Shown here: positions 45,999 through 55,147 of the stretch, in pieces
Layout: the number at the start of each line of letters is the position of its first letter
Position numbering within the stretch: position 1 is the stretch's first letter
DNA from: Kineococcus terrestris
GTDB lineage: Bacteria; Actinomycetota; Actinomycetes; Actinomycetales; Kineococcaceae
Assembly: GCF_041020765.1 (NCBI RefSeq)
Contig: NZ_JBEUEJ010000019.1
Length of the DNA: 64,000 nt
Direction: 5' to 3' (one strand)
Position numbers and translations under genes: made by a program
The notes under the pieces: generated by a model
Database searches by the model: none
What the model was told of the DNA's origin: nothing
What the model saw: only the letters and a program-made list of their open reading frames with translations

Positions 45999-46673
45999 GT
46001 GGCCGACACCCCGCCGCGGACCCCGCGCGCCCGGATGACCAGCGGTGAGCGGCGCGAGCAGCTCATCGGCATCGGCCGCACCCTCTTCGCCGCCCGCGGC
46101 GTCGAGGGCACCACGGTCGAGGAGATCGCCGCCCGGGCGGGGGTGTCCAAGCCCGTCGTCTACGAGCACTTCGGCGGCAAGGAGGGCCTGTACGCGGTCG
46201 TCGTGGACCGCGAGTTCTCCACGCTGCTGTCGGCCATCACGGGGGCGCTGTCCGGGCGCGGGAGCCCCCGCACGCTGCTGGAGCGGGCGATCACCGCGCT
46301 GCTGGACTACATCGAGGGCTCCACCGACGGCTTCCGCATCCTCGTGCGCGACTCCCCCGTCGCCCCCACCGGCGGCGGCTTCGCCAGCCTCATCTCCGAC
46401 GTCGCCAGCCAGGTGGAGTACCTGCTCGTCGACGCCTTCGCCGCCCGCGGCTTCCCGGCGCAGATGGCCTCGATGTACGCGCAGATGCTCGTGGGCATGG
46501 TGGCCGTGACGGGGCAGTGGTGGCTGGACAGCCGCGAGCCGCCCAAGGAGCAGGTCGTGGCGCACCTGGTGAACCTCGCCTGGAACGGCCTGACCGGCCT
46601 GGAGCGCTCGCCGCGGCTGGCGTCCCGGCCGCCGGGAGCCCAGCAGCCGGGGGCCCAGCAGCCGCCCGGCTAG
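45999..46673 (+). CDS. TetR-family transcriptional regulator
   Basis: 224 residues. The N-terminal helix-turn-helix reads RTLFAARGVEGTTVEEIAAR and SKPVVYEHFGGKEGLYAVVV. The remainder is an all-helical ligand-binding domain; the final 14 residues are a short repeat (PPGAQQPGAQQPPG) not expected in the family. GTG 45999 is fixed by a leaderless promoter. Gene order glmU, tRNA-Gln, TetR matches mycobacteria, but mfd, which often follows, is absent. Confidence 0.9.
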   Translation: MADTPPRTPRARMTSGERREQLIGIGRTLFAARGVEGTTVEEIAARAGVSKPVVYEHFGGKEGLYAVVVDREFSTLLSAITGALSGRGSPRTLLERAITALLDYIEGSTDGFRILVRDSPVAPTGGGFASLISDVASQVEYLLVDAFAARGFPAQMASMYAQMLVGMVAVTGQWWLDSREPPKEQVVAHLVNLAWNGLTGLERSPRLASRPPGAQQPGAQQPPG

Positions 46674-46676
46674 GGT
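46671..46676 (+). promoter_or_regulatory. Predicted -10 (TAGGGT) of the MarR gene overlapping the TetR stop codon
   Basis: The TAG stop of the TetR gene (46671-46673) is the first half of this hexamer, six bases before the GTG at 46683. Confidence 0.45.
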
Positions 46677-46682
46677 GCGCGG

Positions 46683-47231
46683 GTGGCGACGGAGGGGACC
46701 GGCACCGGCGCGGGAGCGGGGCCGGCGGCGGGGGCGGCGGCCGACGAGGTCGACCGCATCGTCGCCGCCTGGCGCCGGGAGACCCCCGGGCTCGACGTCG
46801 AGCCGCTGGAGGTCCTCTCGCGCGTGGCGCGGCTGTCGCGCTACCTGGACCGGCTGCGCCGCGACGCCTTCGCCGCCCACGCCCTGGAGACCTGGGAGTT
46901 CGACGTCCTGGCGGCCCTGCGGCGCTCCGGCGCCCCGCACGAGCTGTCCCCCGGCCAGCTGGTCGTCCAGACGCTGGTGACCAGCGGGACCATGACCAAC
47001 CGGGTGGACCGGCTGGTCGCCCGCGGTCTCGTGCGGCGCCTGCCCGACCCGACCGACGGGCGCAGCGTGCGGGTGCGGCTGACCGCCGAGGGCACCGCGG
47101 CCGTGGACGCGGCGCTGGCCGACCTGGTGCGGGCCGAGCACCGCCTGCTGGGCGTCCTGCCGCCGCAGGACCGCCGCGAGCTGGCGGCCCTGCTGCGCCG
47201 GGTCACCGCCCCCTTCGAGCAGCGCTCCTGA
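46683..47231 (+). CDS. MarR-family transcriptional regulator
   Basis: 182 residues. Winged helix-turn-helix with FDVLAALRRSGAPHELSPGQ, TSGTMTNRVDRLVARGLVRR and wing DPTDGRSVRVRLT. The first 22 residues are a Gly/Ala-rich leader. It follows the TetR gene on the same strand, without a ribosome site but with its own predicted promoter. Targets unknown. Confidence 0.9.
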   Translation: MATEGTGTGAGAGPAAGAAADEVDRIVAAWRRETPGLDVEPLEVLSRVARLSRYLDRLRRDAFAAHALETWEFDVLAALRRSGAPHELSPGQLVVQTLVTSGTMTNRVDRLVARGLVRRLPDPTDGRSVRVRLTAEGTAAVDAALADLVRAEHRLLGVLPPQDRRELAALLRRVTAPFEQRS

Positions 47232-47237
47232 CGCGAC

Positions 47238-47270
47238 GAGCCCCGCCCCGCGGACCGCGGGACGGGGCTC
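47238..47270. terminator. Bidirectional hairpin between MarR and sugar transferase genes
   Basis: 16-base arms (47238-47253 and 47255-47270) with one mismatch around a single A; it ends both convergent genes. Confidence 0.75.
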
Positions 47271-47288
47271 GGCGCCAGCGGGTGGGCC

Positions 47289-48863
47289 TCAGTAGGCCCC
47301 GCGACCGCGGAGCACGGCCCCGGCGGTCTTCCACAGGATCATGAAGTCGAAGGTGAAGGACCAGTTCTCGACGTAGCGCACGTCCAGGCGCACCGACTCG
47401 TCCCAGTCCAGGTCCGAGCGGCCGTTGATCTGCCACAGGCCCGTCAGGCCCGGCTTGACCAGGAGGCGCCGGCGCATGTCGTAGCCGTACGCGTCGACCT
47501 CCTTCTGCAGCGGCGGGCGCGGCCCGACCAGCGACATCTGCCCGAGCAGCACGTTGATCAGCTGCGGCAGCTCGTCCACGGAGTAGCGGCGCATCAGGCG
47601 GCCCGTGCGGGTGATCCGCGGGTCGACCTTCATCTTGAACAGCACGCCGTTGCCGTCGGTGCGCTCGCGCAGGTCCACGAGCAGCTTCTCGGCGTCGGTG
47701 ACCATCGAGCGGAACTTGAACATCCCGAAGGAGCGGCCGTCCTTGCCGACGCGCTGCTGGACGAAGAAGACCGGGCCGGGCGAGTCGAGCTTGATCGCGA
47801 CGGCGACGGCCAGCAGGAGCGGGCTGAGCAGCAGCAGGGCCACGGCGGCCGCGGTGCGGTCCACGGTGGTCTTCGCCAGGCGGCGCACGCCCTCCAGCTC
47901 GGGGCGCTCCACGTGCAGCAGCGGCAGCCCGCACACGGGACGGATGGCCACGCGCGGGCCGATGACCTCGGTCAGCGCCGGGGCGACGACGAGGTCGGCG
48001 CGGGTGGCCTCCAGCTCCCAGCCCAGGCGGCGCAGGGCCGGACCGTCCAGCTCGGGGCAGGCGGTGACGGCGACGACGTCGGCGTCCACGCTGGTGACGG
48101 CGTGGCGCACGTCGTCGAGGCTGCCGACGACCTCGATGCCCAGGGCGTCGAGCTCGGCGTCCTCCTCCGGCGTGCCCTTGCCGCCGGGCACGCAGGCGCC
48201 GACGATCCGCATGCCGTGGTAGCTGGCGCGGTGCAGCTGGCGGGCCATGCCGGCCACGGCGGCGCGGTGCCCGACGGCCACGACCGTCTGCCCGGCCTCA
48301 CCGCGCGTGCGGCGCTCGTGCAGGCGCTGGCGCAGGGTGTACCGGCCGATCAGCGTGCCGACGATGGCCAGCGGGAACGCCACGACGACGTAGCCGCGGG
48401 CGATGTCGAGGTCGAAGGCCCACGAGGAGGTGCCGACCACGGCGACGACGGCCAGCGAGGCCGTCAGCACGCGGTGGTACTCCTCGGAGCCCACGCCGAG
48501 GAAGCGCGGCTCGTAGGTGCGGAAGGCGCCCATGGCCAGCACCCACATCACCGGCAGCAGGACGGCGACGGCCACGACCGCGCGGCCGGCCGTGGTGGCC
48601 AGGTCGGCGGGGGCCTCGTTGAAGCGGGCGAAGAAGCCCACGAAGGCGGCCAGCGCCGCGACGGCGGCGTCGACCGCGATGACCTGCTGCACGTAGGAGC
48701 GCTGCCACGCGGGAGTGCGCTCGGGCATGCCGAGGACGGTGCGCTGGCGCGGCACGAGCAGGCGCTCGCGGCGGACGGCGTCGGTCCCGGCGTCGGCCGG
48801 GGAGGTCCCCAGCAGCTGGTCGTCGATCTCCGTGGTAGCACCGGGCACGTCTGATCTGCTCAA
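47289..48863 (-). CDS. Exopolysaccharide polyprenyl-phosphate sugar-1-phosphate transferase (WbaP/CpsE type)
   Basis: 524 residues. About five membrane helices (residues 55-175) and a CoA-binding-like central domain (VVAVGHRAAVAGMARQL) precede a C-terminal bacterial sugar transferase domain with KTTVDRTAAAVALLLLSPLL, VGKDGRSFGMFKFRSM and PRITRTGRLMRRYSVDELPQ. It transfers hexose-1-phosphate to undecaprenyl phosphate, the first step of a capsule or exopolysaccharide unit. No other sugar genes surround it. The nominal start TTG 48863 follows GGGGGGAC; GTG 48848 is an alternative. Confidence 0.87.
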   Translation of the reverse strand: MSRSDVPGATTEIDDQLLGTSPADAGTDAVRRERLLVPRQRTVLGMPERTPAWQRSYVQQVIAVDAAVAALAAFVGFFARFNEAPADLATTAGRAVVAVAVLLPVMWVLAMGAFRTYEPRFLGVGSEEYHRVLTASLAVVAVVGTSSWAFDLDIARGYVVVAFPLAIVGTLIGRYTLRQRLHERRTRGEAGQTVVAVGHRAAVAGMARQLHRASYHGMRIVGACVPGGKGTPEEDAELDALGIEVVGSLDDVRHAVTSVDADVVAVTACPELDGPALRRLGWELEATRADLVVAPALTEVIGPRVAIRPVCGLPLLHVERPELEGVRRLAKTTVDRTAAAVALLLLSPLLLAVAVAIKLDSPGPVFFVQQRVGKDGRSFGMFKFRSMVTDAEKLLVDLRERTDGNGVLFKMKVDPRITRTGRLMRRYSVDELPQLINVLLGQMSLVGPRPPLQKEVDAYGYDMRRRLLVKPGLTGLWQINGRSDLDWDESVRLDVRYVENWSFTFDFMILWKTAGAVLRGRGAY

Positions 48864-48958
48864 AGTCCCCCCTGGACCGCTGGTGCGTCTGCGGCGGGCT
48901 CGGCCCGCCGGCCGCGGCGGGACCGGACGCCCCCCGGGTGGCCCTCACCGCGCTGCAC

Positions 48959-48989
48959 AGCGTAGGGGGTGGCCACCCGAACGACGCAA
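48959..48989 (-). promoter_or_regulatory. Candidate promoter of the sugar transferase gene
   Basis: Minus strand TTGCGT (48989-48984), 19 bases, TACGCT (48964-48959). The leader to the TTG start would be about 90 bases. Confidence 0.35.
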
Positions 48990-49053
48990 GACGTGGCACG
49001 TCCCGGCTAGCCCGGTCGGCCGAACAGCACCCGAACCGGTCACCGTCAGCACA

Positions 49054-49084
49054 GATCGCTCACCACTGGGCACGGTGAGTGATC
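49054..49084 (-). terminator. Hairpin after the ABC-F gene
   Basis: 11-base arms GATCGCTCACC and GGTGAGTGATC with one mismatch and a nine-base loop, 20 bases past the stop at 49104. Confidence 0.65.
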
Positions 49085-49103
49085 AGACCTGGTCGGCGCC
49101 TCG

Positions 49104-50948
<1,845 letters not shown>

Positions 50949-50949
50949 C

Positions 50950-51906
50950 TCACTCCCCTCCCGCTCGGACGGCTTCGAGCACGCGCGCTCCCGGCGCGGG
51001 CGCGTCGGCGACCAGCACGGCGCCCTCCGGCCGGTCGCGGCCCAGCTCGGCGGCCAGCTCGCGCGCGTGCGCGGGCGAGGTCGCCAGCAGCGCCACGGTG
51101 GGACCGGAGCCGGACACGACGGCACCGGCGGCGCCCGCGGCGCGCCCGGCCTCCAGCGTCGCCACCAGCTGCGGGGCCAGCGAGAGCGCGGCCTCCTGCA
51201 GATCGTTGTCGAGGGCGGCGCCCAGGGCGAGCGGGTCGCCGGAGCGCAGGGCGCGCTCGACGGCGTCCAGGCGCGGCTCCTCCAGCCGCCCGGGCCGGTC
51301 GGCGCGCAGCCGGTCCAGCTCGGCGTAGACGGCGGGCGTGGACAGCCCGTCGCCGGCCAGGACGAACACCCACGAGAAGCGGGCGGTGGTCATCACGGGC
51401 GCCAGCTGCTCACCGCGGCCGGTGCCCACGGCGGTGCGCCCGTGCAGGGCGAACGGCACGTCGGAGCCCAGCTGCGCGCCCAGCTCGGTCAGGGCGGTCA
51501 GGCCCAGCCGCGTCTGCCACAGCGCGTCGCAGGCCACGAGGGCGGCGGCCGCGTCGGCGGACCCGCCGGCCATGCCGCCGGCCACGGGCACGGCCTTGTC
51601 GATCGTCAGGTGCACGTCGTCGGGCACCCCGGTGCGCTCGGCGAGCAGGCGGGCGGCGCGCACGGCGAGGTTGGTGCCGTCCAGCGGGACGGCGGAGGCG
51701 TCCACGCCCGGCCGCGGGCGCACCCGCACCGTGGTCCCGTGCCCGGGGGCGGCGCGCTCGGCGGTGACGTCCTCGGCCAGGGCGAGGGCCTGGAACACGG
51801 TGACGAGGTCGTGGTAGCCGTCGTCGCGGCGCGGGCCGACCTCCAGCAGGAGGTTGACCTTGGCGGGGGCGCGGGCGGTGACGGCCGCGCCGGGGGTCCT
51901 CGGCAC
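50950..51906 (-). CDS. ispE: 4-diphosphocytidyl-2-C-methyl-D-erythritol kinase
   Basis: 318 residues, GHMP kinase fold. Visible motifs: APAKVNLLLEVGPRRDDGYH, AVPVAGGMAGGSADAAAALV (ATP loop) and VVSGSGPTVALLA. It phosphorylates CDP-methylerythritol in the non-mevalonate isoprenoid pathway. GTG 51906 lies 11 bases past the rsmA stop (TAG), and TAGGGT formed from that stop sits nearby, so an internal start of transcription is possible. Confidence 0.93.
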   Translation of the reverse strand: MPRTPGAAVTARAPAKVNLLLEVGPRRDDGYHDLVTVFQALALAEDVTAERAAPGHGTTVRVRPRPGVDASAVPLDGTNLAVRAARLLAERTGVPDDVHLTIDKAVPVAGGMAGGSADAAAALVACDALWQTRLGLTALTELGAQLGSDVPFALHGRTAVGTGRGEQLAPVMTTARFSWVFVLAGDGLSTPAVYAELDRLRADRPGRLEEPRLDAVERALRSGDPLALGAALDNDLQEAALSLAPQLVATLEAGRAAGAAGAVVSGSGPTVALLATSPAHARELAAELGRDRPEGAVLVADAPAPGARVLEAVRAGGE

Positions 51907-51917
51907 GGTCGTCGACC

Positions 51918-52820
51918 CTACGGCGTCGCGGGGGCTGCCCCCGCCGCGGCGGCGATCCGGGCGAAGTCGGCCACGGCGAGCTGCTCCCCGCGGGCGCCGG
52001 GGTCGACGCCGGCGGCGCGCAGGGCGGCCTCGGCGGCCGGGGCGGAGCCCGCCCAGCCGGCCAGGGCGGCGCGCAGCGTCTTGCGGCGCTGGGCGAAGGC
52101 GGCGTCGACGACGGCGAAGACCTCCTGGCGGGTCGCCGTCGTCGCCGGGGGCTCGCGCCGCTCCAGCGCGACGAGGCCGGAGTCGACGCGCGGGACCGGC
52201 CAGAAGACGGCCGGCGGCACGGACCCGGCGCGGCGGGCGGCCGCGTACCAGGCGGTCTTGGCGCTGGGCACGCCGTAGGTGCGGCTGCCGGGGCCGGCGA
52301 CGAGCCGGTCGGCGACCTCGGACTGGACCATGACCAGCGCCCGGCGCAGCGTGGGGAAGCGCTCCAGCATCGTCAGCAGCACGGGCACGGCCACGTTGTA
52401 GGGCAGGTTGGCCACGAGGGCGGTGGGCGCCGGACCGGGCAGCGCGGTGACGTCGAGGGCGTCGGCGAGCACGACCTCCAGCTGGGCGCCCGGGCGGGCC
52501 CGGGCGGCGGCCGTGGCGGGCAGCTCGGCGGCCAGGACGGGGTCGACCTCGACGGCCACGACGCGGTCGACGACCTCCAGCAGCGCCAGGGTCAGCGAGC
52601 CGAGCCCGGGGCCGACCTCGACCACGACGTCGTCGGGGGCGAGGCCGGCGACCCGGACGATGCGGCGCACCGTGTTGGCGTCGACGACGAAGTTCTGGCC
52701 GAGCGTCTTGGTGGGCCGCACCCCCAGGCGCCCGGCGAGCTCGCGCACGTCGGACGCCGTGAGGAGCCCCGAGGGACCGGGGCCGGTGGGGGTCAGAGCC
52801 TCTTGCCGCACACGGGCCAT
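51918..52820 (-). CDS. rsmA: 16S rRNA dimethyladenosine transferase
   Basis: 300 residues. Dimethylates two adenines near the 3' end of 16S rRNA. Motifs: TKTLGQNFVVDANTVRRIV, VVVEVGPGLGSLTLALLE (SAM) and VANLPYNVAVPVLLTMLERF. The ATG at 52820 lies inside the end of the rpfB reading frame (28-base overlap), which makes translation dependent on upstream ribosomes. The gene order rpfB-rsmA-ispE is the same as in M. tuberculosis. Confidence 0.94.
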   Translation of the reverse strand: MARVRQEALTPTGPGPSGLLTASDVRELAGRLGVRPTKTLGQNFVVDANTVRRIVRVAGLAPDDVVVEVGPGLGSLTLALLEVVDRVVAVEVDPVLAAELPATAAARARPGAQLEVVLADALDVTALPGPAPTALVANLPYNVAVPVLLTMLERFPTLRRALVMVQSEVADRLVAGPGSRTYGVPSAKTAWYAAARRAGSVPPAVFWPVPRVDSGLVALERREPPATTATRQEVFAVVDAAFAQRRKTLRAALAGWAGSAPAAEAALRAAGVDPGARGEQLAVADFARIAAAAGAAPATP

Positions 52821-53929
52821 TGTCCGGCACCGGCGCGCTGGTACAGCATCTTGGCCCGCAGGGTCTGCTCGGAGGCCGAGGCCTGGCTGGGCAGGCCGCT
52901 GCCGCCGACGGCGCGCCAGGTGGAGACGCTGAACTGGTACAGGCCGTGGTACTTGCCGCTGGCCGAGACGATCGAGGGGTTCCCGCCGGACTCGCACTGG
53001 GCCAGGGCGCTCCAGTTCAGCCCGTCGGCGCCGCCGCCGACGTTCCCGGACGCCGCGGGGGCGGGGGCGGGACGCTCCTTGGTGCCCACGCGCACGACCT
53101 CCTCGACGGGGGCCACGTCGACGACCTCGCCCACGGGGACGTGCTCGACGCGGACGCCGTCGCGCAGGACGTCGTCGAAGGTGACCGTCTTGGAGCCGTC
53201 GACGCCGGCCGTGACGACCTCGCGCTCGCCCTCGAACATCTCGCCGGTGCGCTCGGTGCGGCTGCCGTGCGGGACGGGGTGCACCTCGGTGCTGCTGACG
53301 CGGTCCACGCGCACGACCTGCACGCGCAGGTCCGGCACGACGCGGGCGGCGGGGTCGAGCGAGACCTCGTCGCCCTCGCGGACCTCCACGCCGGCCTCGG
53401 CCAGCAGGGCGGCCACGTCGGCGGCGGTGGTGGTCAGGGCGCGCTCGGTGCCGTCGGCCGCCACGACGACGGGCTTGGGGGTGACGACGTCCAGGGCCAG
53501 GCCCTCGCGGCCCAGGGCCTGCGAGCGGGAGGCGGACAGCTTCGCGCCGTCGGCGCGCACGCCCAGGTCGGCCAGCGCGTCGTCGACGGTGAGCGCGGTG
53601 GTCCAGTAGGTGCGCTCCTCCCCGTCGACGGTGAGGGTCAGCTGGCGGCCGTAGCGCACGACGATCTCGTCGCCGTCGGACAGCTGCGCGTCGGGCGCGG
53701 GGGCGACGAGGTCGTGCTCGCCGAGGACGACGCCCTGGGCGTCCAGGACGGCGCCGACGGTGCCGGCGAAGGTGCTGATCTCGGTGGTGGTGCCGTCCGC
53801 GTCGAGCACGACGTCCTTGTCGAACGCGGTGAAGGCGACGGTCCCGCCGACGACGGCGGCCAGGGCGGTGCCCCCGGCGGTGAGGCGGACGGTCCGGCTG
53901 GACCGGGAGAGCAGGGCGCGCAGCTGCAC
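52793..53929 (-). CDS. rpfB: Resuscitation-promoting factor B (peptidoglycan lytic transglycosylase)
   Basis: 378 residues. A signal-anchor helix (about 15-38, TAGGTALAAVVGGTVAFTAF) is followed by three DUF348 repeats (starting with KDVVLDADGTTTEISTFAG; QLTLTVDGEERTYWTTALTV; KPVVVAADGTERALTTTAAD), a G5 domain (about 240-290, EREVVTAGVDGSKTVTF) and the Rpf catalytic domain (LNWSALAQCESGGNPS with the catalytic Glu, YHGLYQFSVSTWRAVGG). Rpf cleaves peptidoglycan and helps dormant cells resume growth. GTG 53929 follows GAAGGA. It overlaps rsmA at its 3' end. Confidence 0.95.
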   Translation of the reverse strand: MQLRALLSRSSRTVRLTAGGTALAAVVGGTVAFTAFDKDVVLDADGTTTEISTFAGTVGAVLDAQGVVLGEHDLVAPAPDAQLSDGDEIVVRYGRQLTLTVDGEERTYWTTALTVDDALADLGVRADGAKLSASRSQALGREGLALDVVTPKPVVVAADGTERALTTTAADVAALLAEAGVEVREGDEVSLDPAARVVPDLRVQVVRVDRVSSTEVHPVPHGSRTERTGEMFEGEREVVTAGVDGSKTVTFDDVLRDGVRVEHVPVGEVVDVAPVEEVVRVGTKERPAPAPAASGNVGGGADGLNWSALAQCESGGNPSIVSASGKYHGLYQFSVSTWRAVGGSGLPSQASASEQTLRAKMLYQRAGAGQWPVCGKRL

Positions 53930-54060
53930 GAGGGATCCTTCGACGAGGTGCCCGGGCACGAGCGCGGGCAGACCGTCACGAGGGGACCCCCGTCCCCGCG
54001 TCGGCCCCGCACCCGACGGGTGCGGTCGCCCGGCCGCCTCGATCCGGCCGACAGCGCGGG

Positions 54061-54090
54061 ACCGTAACCGGCCCGGTACCCGCCCGACAA
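54061..54090 (-). promoter_or_regulatory. rpfB promoter
   Basis: Minus strand TTGTCG (54090-54085), 18 bases, TACGGT (54066-54061). This predicts a structured leader of about 125 bases before GTG 53929. The 381-base gap between rpfB and tatD also holds the dyad and tandem repeat listed next. Confidence 0.5.
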
Positions 54091-54127
54091 GTTCGCGTGA
54101 TCGGCGGGGGCGCGCTCCCCCGCCCGG

Positions 54128-54170
54128 ACAGGTGCTCCCCTCCACCTCGACCGCAGGTCAGGGCACCTGT
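54128..54170. promoter_or_regulatory. Inverted repeat ACAGGTGC...GCACCTGT upstream of the rpfB promoter
   Basis: Perfect 8-base arms (54128-54135 and 54163-54170), 27 bases apart, about 40 to 80 bases upstream of the -35. Could be an activator or repressor site. Confidence 0.35.
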
Positions 54171-54221
54171 GGCCCCGGCGGACGTGAGACGTGTCACGCC
54201 GCGGTCACGGGCCGATCACGA

Positions 54222-54305
54222 GGTGGCCCGCGGGGTGGCCCGCGGGGTGGTCCACGGGGTGGCCCGCGGGGTGGTCCACGGGGTGGTCCGCGGGGTGGTC
54301 CGCGG
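54222..54305. repeat. 12-base tandem repeat, seven units of GGTGG(C/T)CC(G/A)CGG
   Basis: Seven contiguous units, alternating between GGTGGCCCGCGG, GGTGGTCCACGG and GGTGGTCCGCGG, end six bases before the tatD stop. They lie between tatD and rpfB. The long plus-strand frames they create are shadows, not genes. A typical VNTR. Confidence 0.92.
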
Positions 54306-54310
54306 GCCGG

Positions 54311-55147
54311 TCACCAGGGGCCGTAGACGGCCTCGGTGGTGGCGGCCAGCTGCCCGCACAGCTCCTCCAGGTCCGCCCCCAGCACCGCGGCCATCGCGCG
54401 GACGGTGTGCGGCACGAGGTAGCCGGCGTTGGGGCGGCCGCGGTGCGGGACGGGGGTCAGATAGGGCGCGTCGGTCTCGACCATGACCAGCTCGCGCGGG
54501 GCGGCGCGCAGGGCCTCGCGCAGCGGCTCGGCGTTCTTGAACGTCACCGTGCCAGCGAAGGACAGGTAGTAGCCGGCGTCGGCGCACACCCGCGCCACCG
54601 CCGCGTCGCCGGAGAAGCAGTGGAAGACCGTGCGCTCGGGCGCGCCCTCCTCGGCCAGCACGCGCAGGACGTCGTCGTGGGCGTCGCGGTCGTGGACCTG
54701 CAGCGCCAGGCCGAGCTCCTTGGCCATCGCGATGTGCGCGCGGAAGGACGCCTCCTGCAGGTGCCACTGCTCGGGCGGGGTGCGGAAGTGGTCCAGGCCC
54801 GTCTCCCCCACCACCCGCACGCGCGGGTGGCGGGCGAGTTCGCGGACCTCGGCCAGCGCCGCGTCCAGCGCGCCGTCGGCGACGAGCTGCGGCACCTCGT
54901 TGGGGTGCAGGGCCACCCCGCCCAGCAGCTGCGGGTGGCGGTCCAGGGCCCCGACGGTCCAGCGGGCCGCGGGCAGGTCGCAGCCGATCTGGACGGCCCG
55001 CCCCACGCCCACCGCGGCACCGGCCGCCAGGAGCTCGGCGACGACCGCGTCGGACTCCTCGGAGTCCAGGTGGGTGTGGTTGTCGGGCACGTCCACCGGC
55101 AGGGGCTCGGGCGCCGGCGGGCGCGAGCGGTCGCGCCCGCCGCTCAC
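54311..55147 (-). CDS. tatD: TatD-family metal-dependent DNase
   Basis: 278 residues, TIM-barrel. Metal ligands visible in PDNHTHLDSEES, VGETGLDHFRTP, HCFSGDAAVARV and VMVETDAPYLTPV. TatD proteins are 3'-5' exonucleases linked to DNA repair. GTG 55147 overlaps the metG stop by four bases, so the pair is translationally coupled (metG-tatD, as in mycobacteria). Reads toward rpfB past the tandem repeat. Confidence 0.93.
   Translation of the reverse strand: MSGGRDRSRPPAPEPLPVDVPDNHTHLDSEESDAVVAELLAAGAAVGVGRAVQIGCDLPAARWTVGALDRHPQLLGGVALHPNEVPQLVADGALDAALAEVRELARHPRVRVVGETGLDHFRTPPEQWHLQEASFRAHIAMAKELGLALQVHDRDAHDDVLRVLAEEGAPERTVFHCFSGDAAVARVCADAGYYLSFAGTVTFKNAEPLREALRAAPRELVMVETDAPYLTPVPHRGRPNAGYLVPHTVRAMAAVLGADLEELCGQLAATTEAVYGPW

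Noticed and set aside
53930..54060. c-di-AMP (ydaO) riboswitch in the rpfB leader
   Set aside because: The conserved blocks of that riboswitch are not visible; only GC-rich hairpins are.
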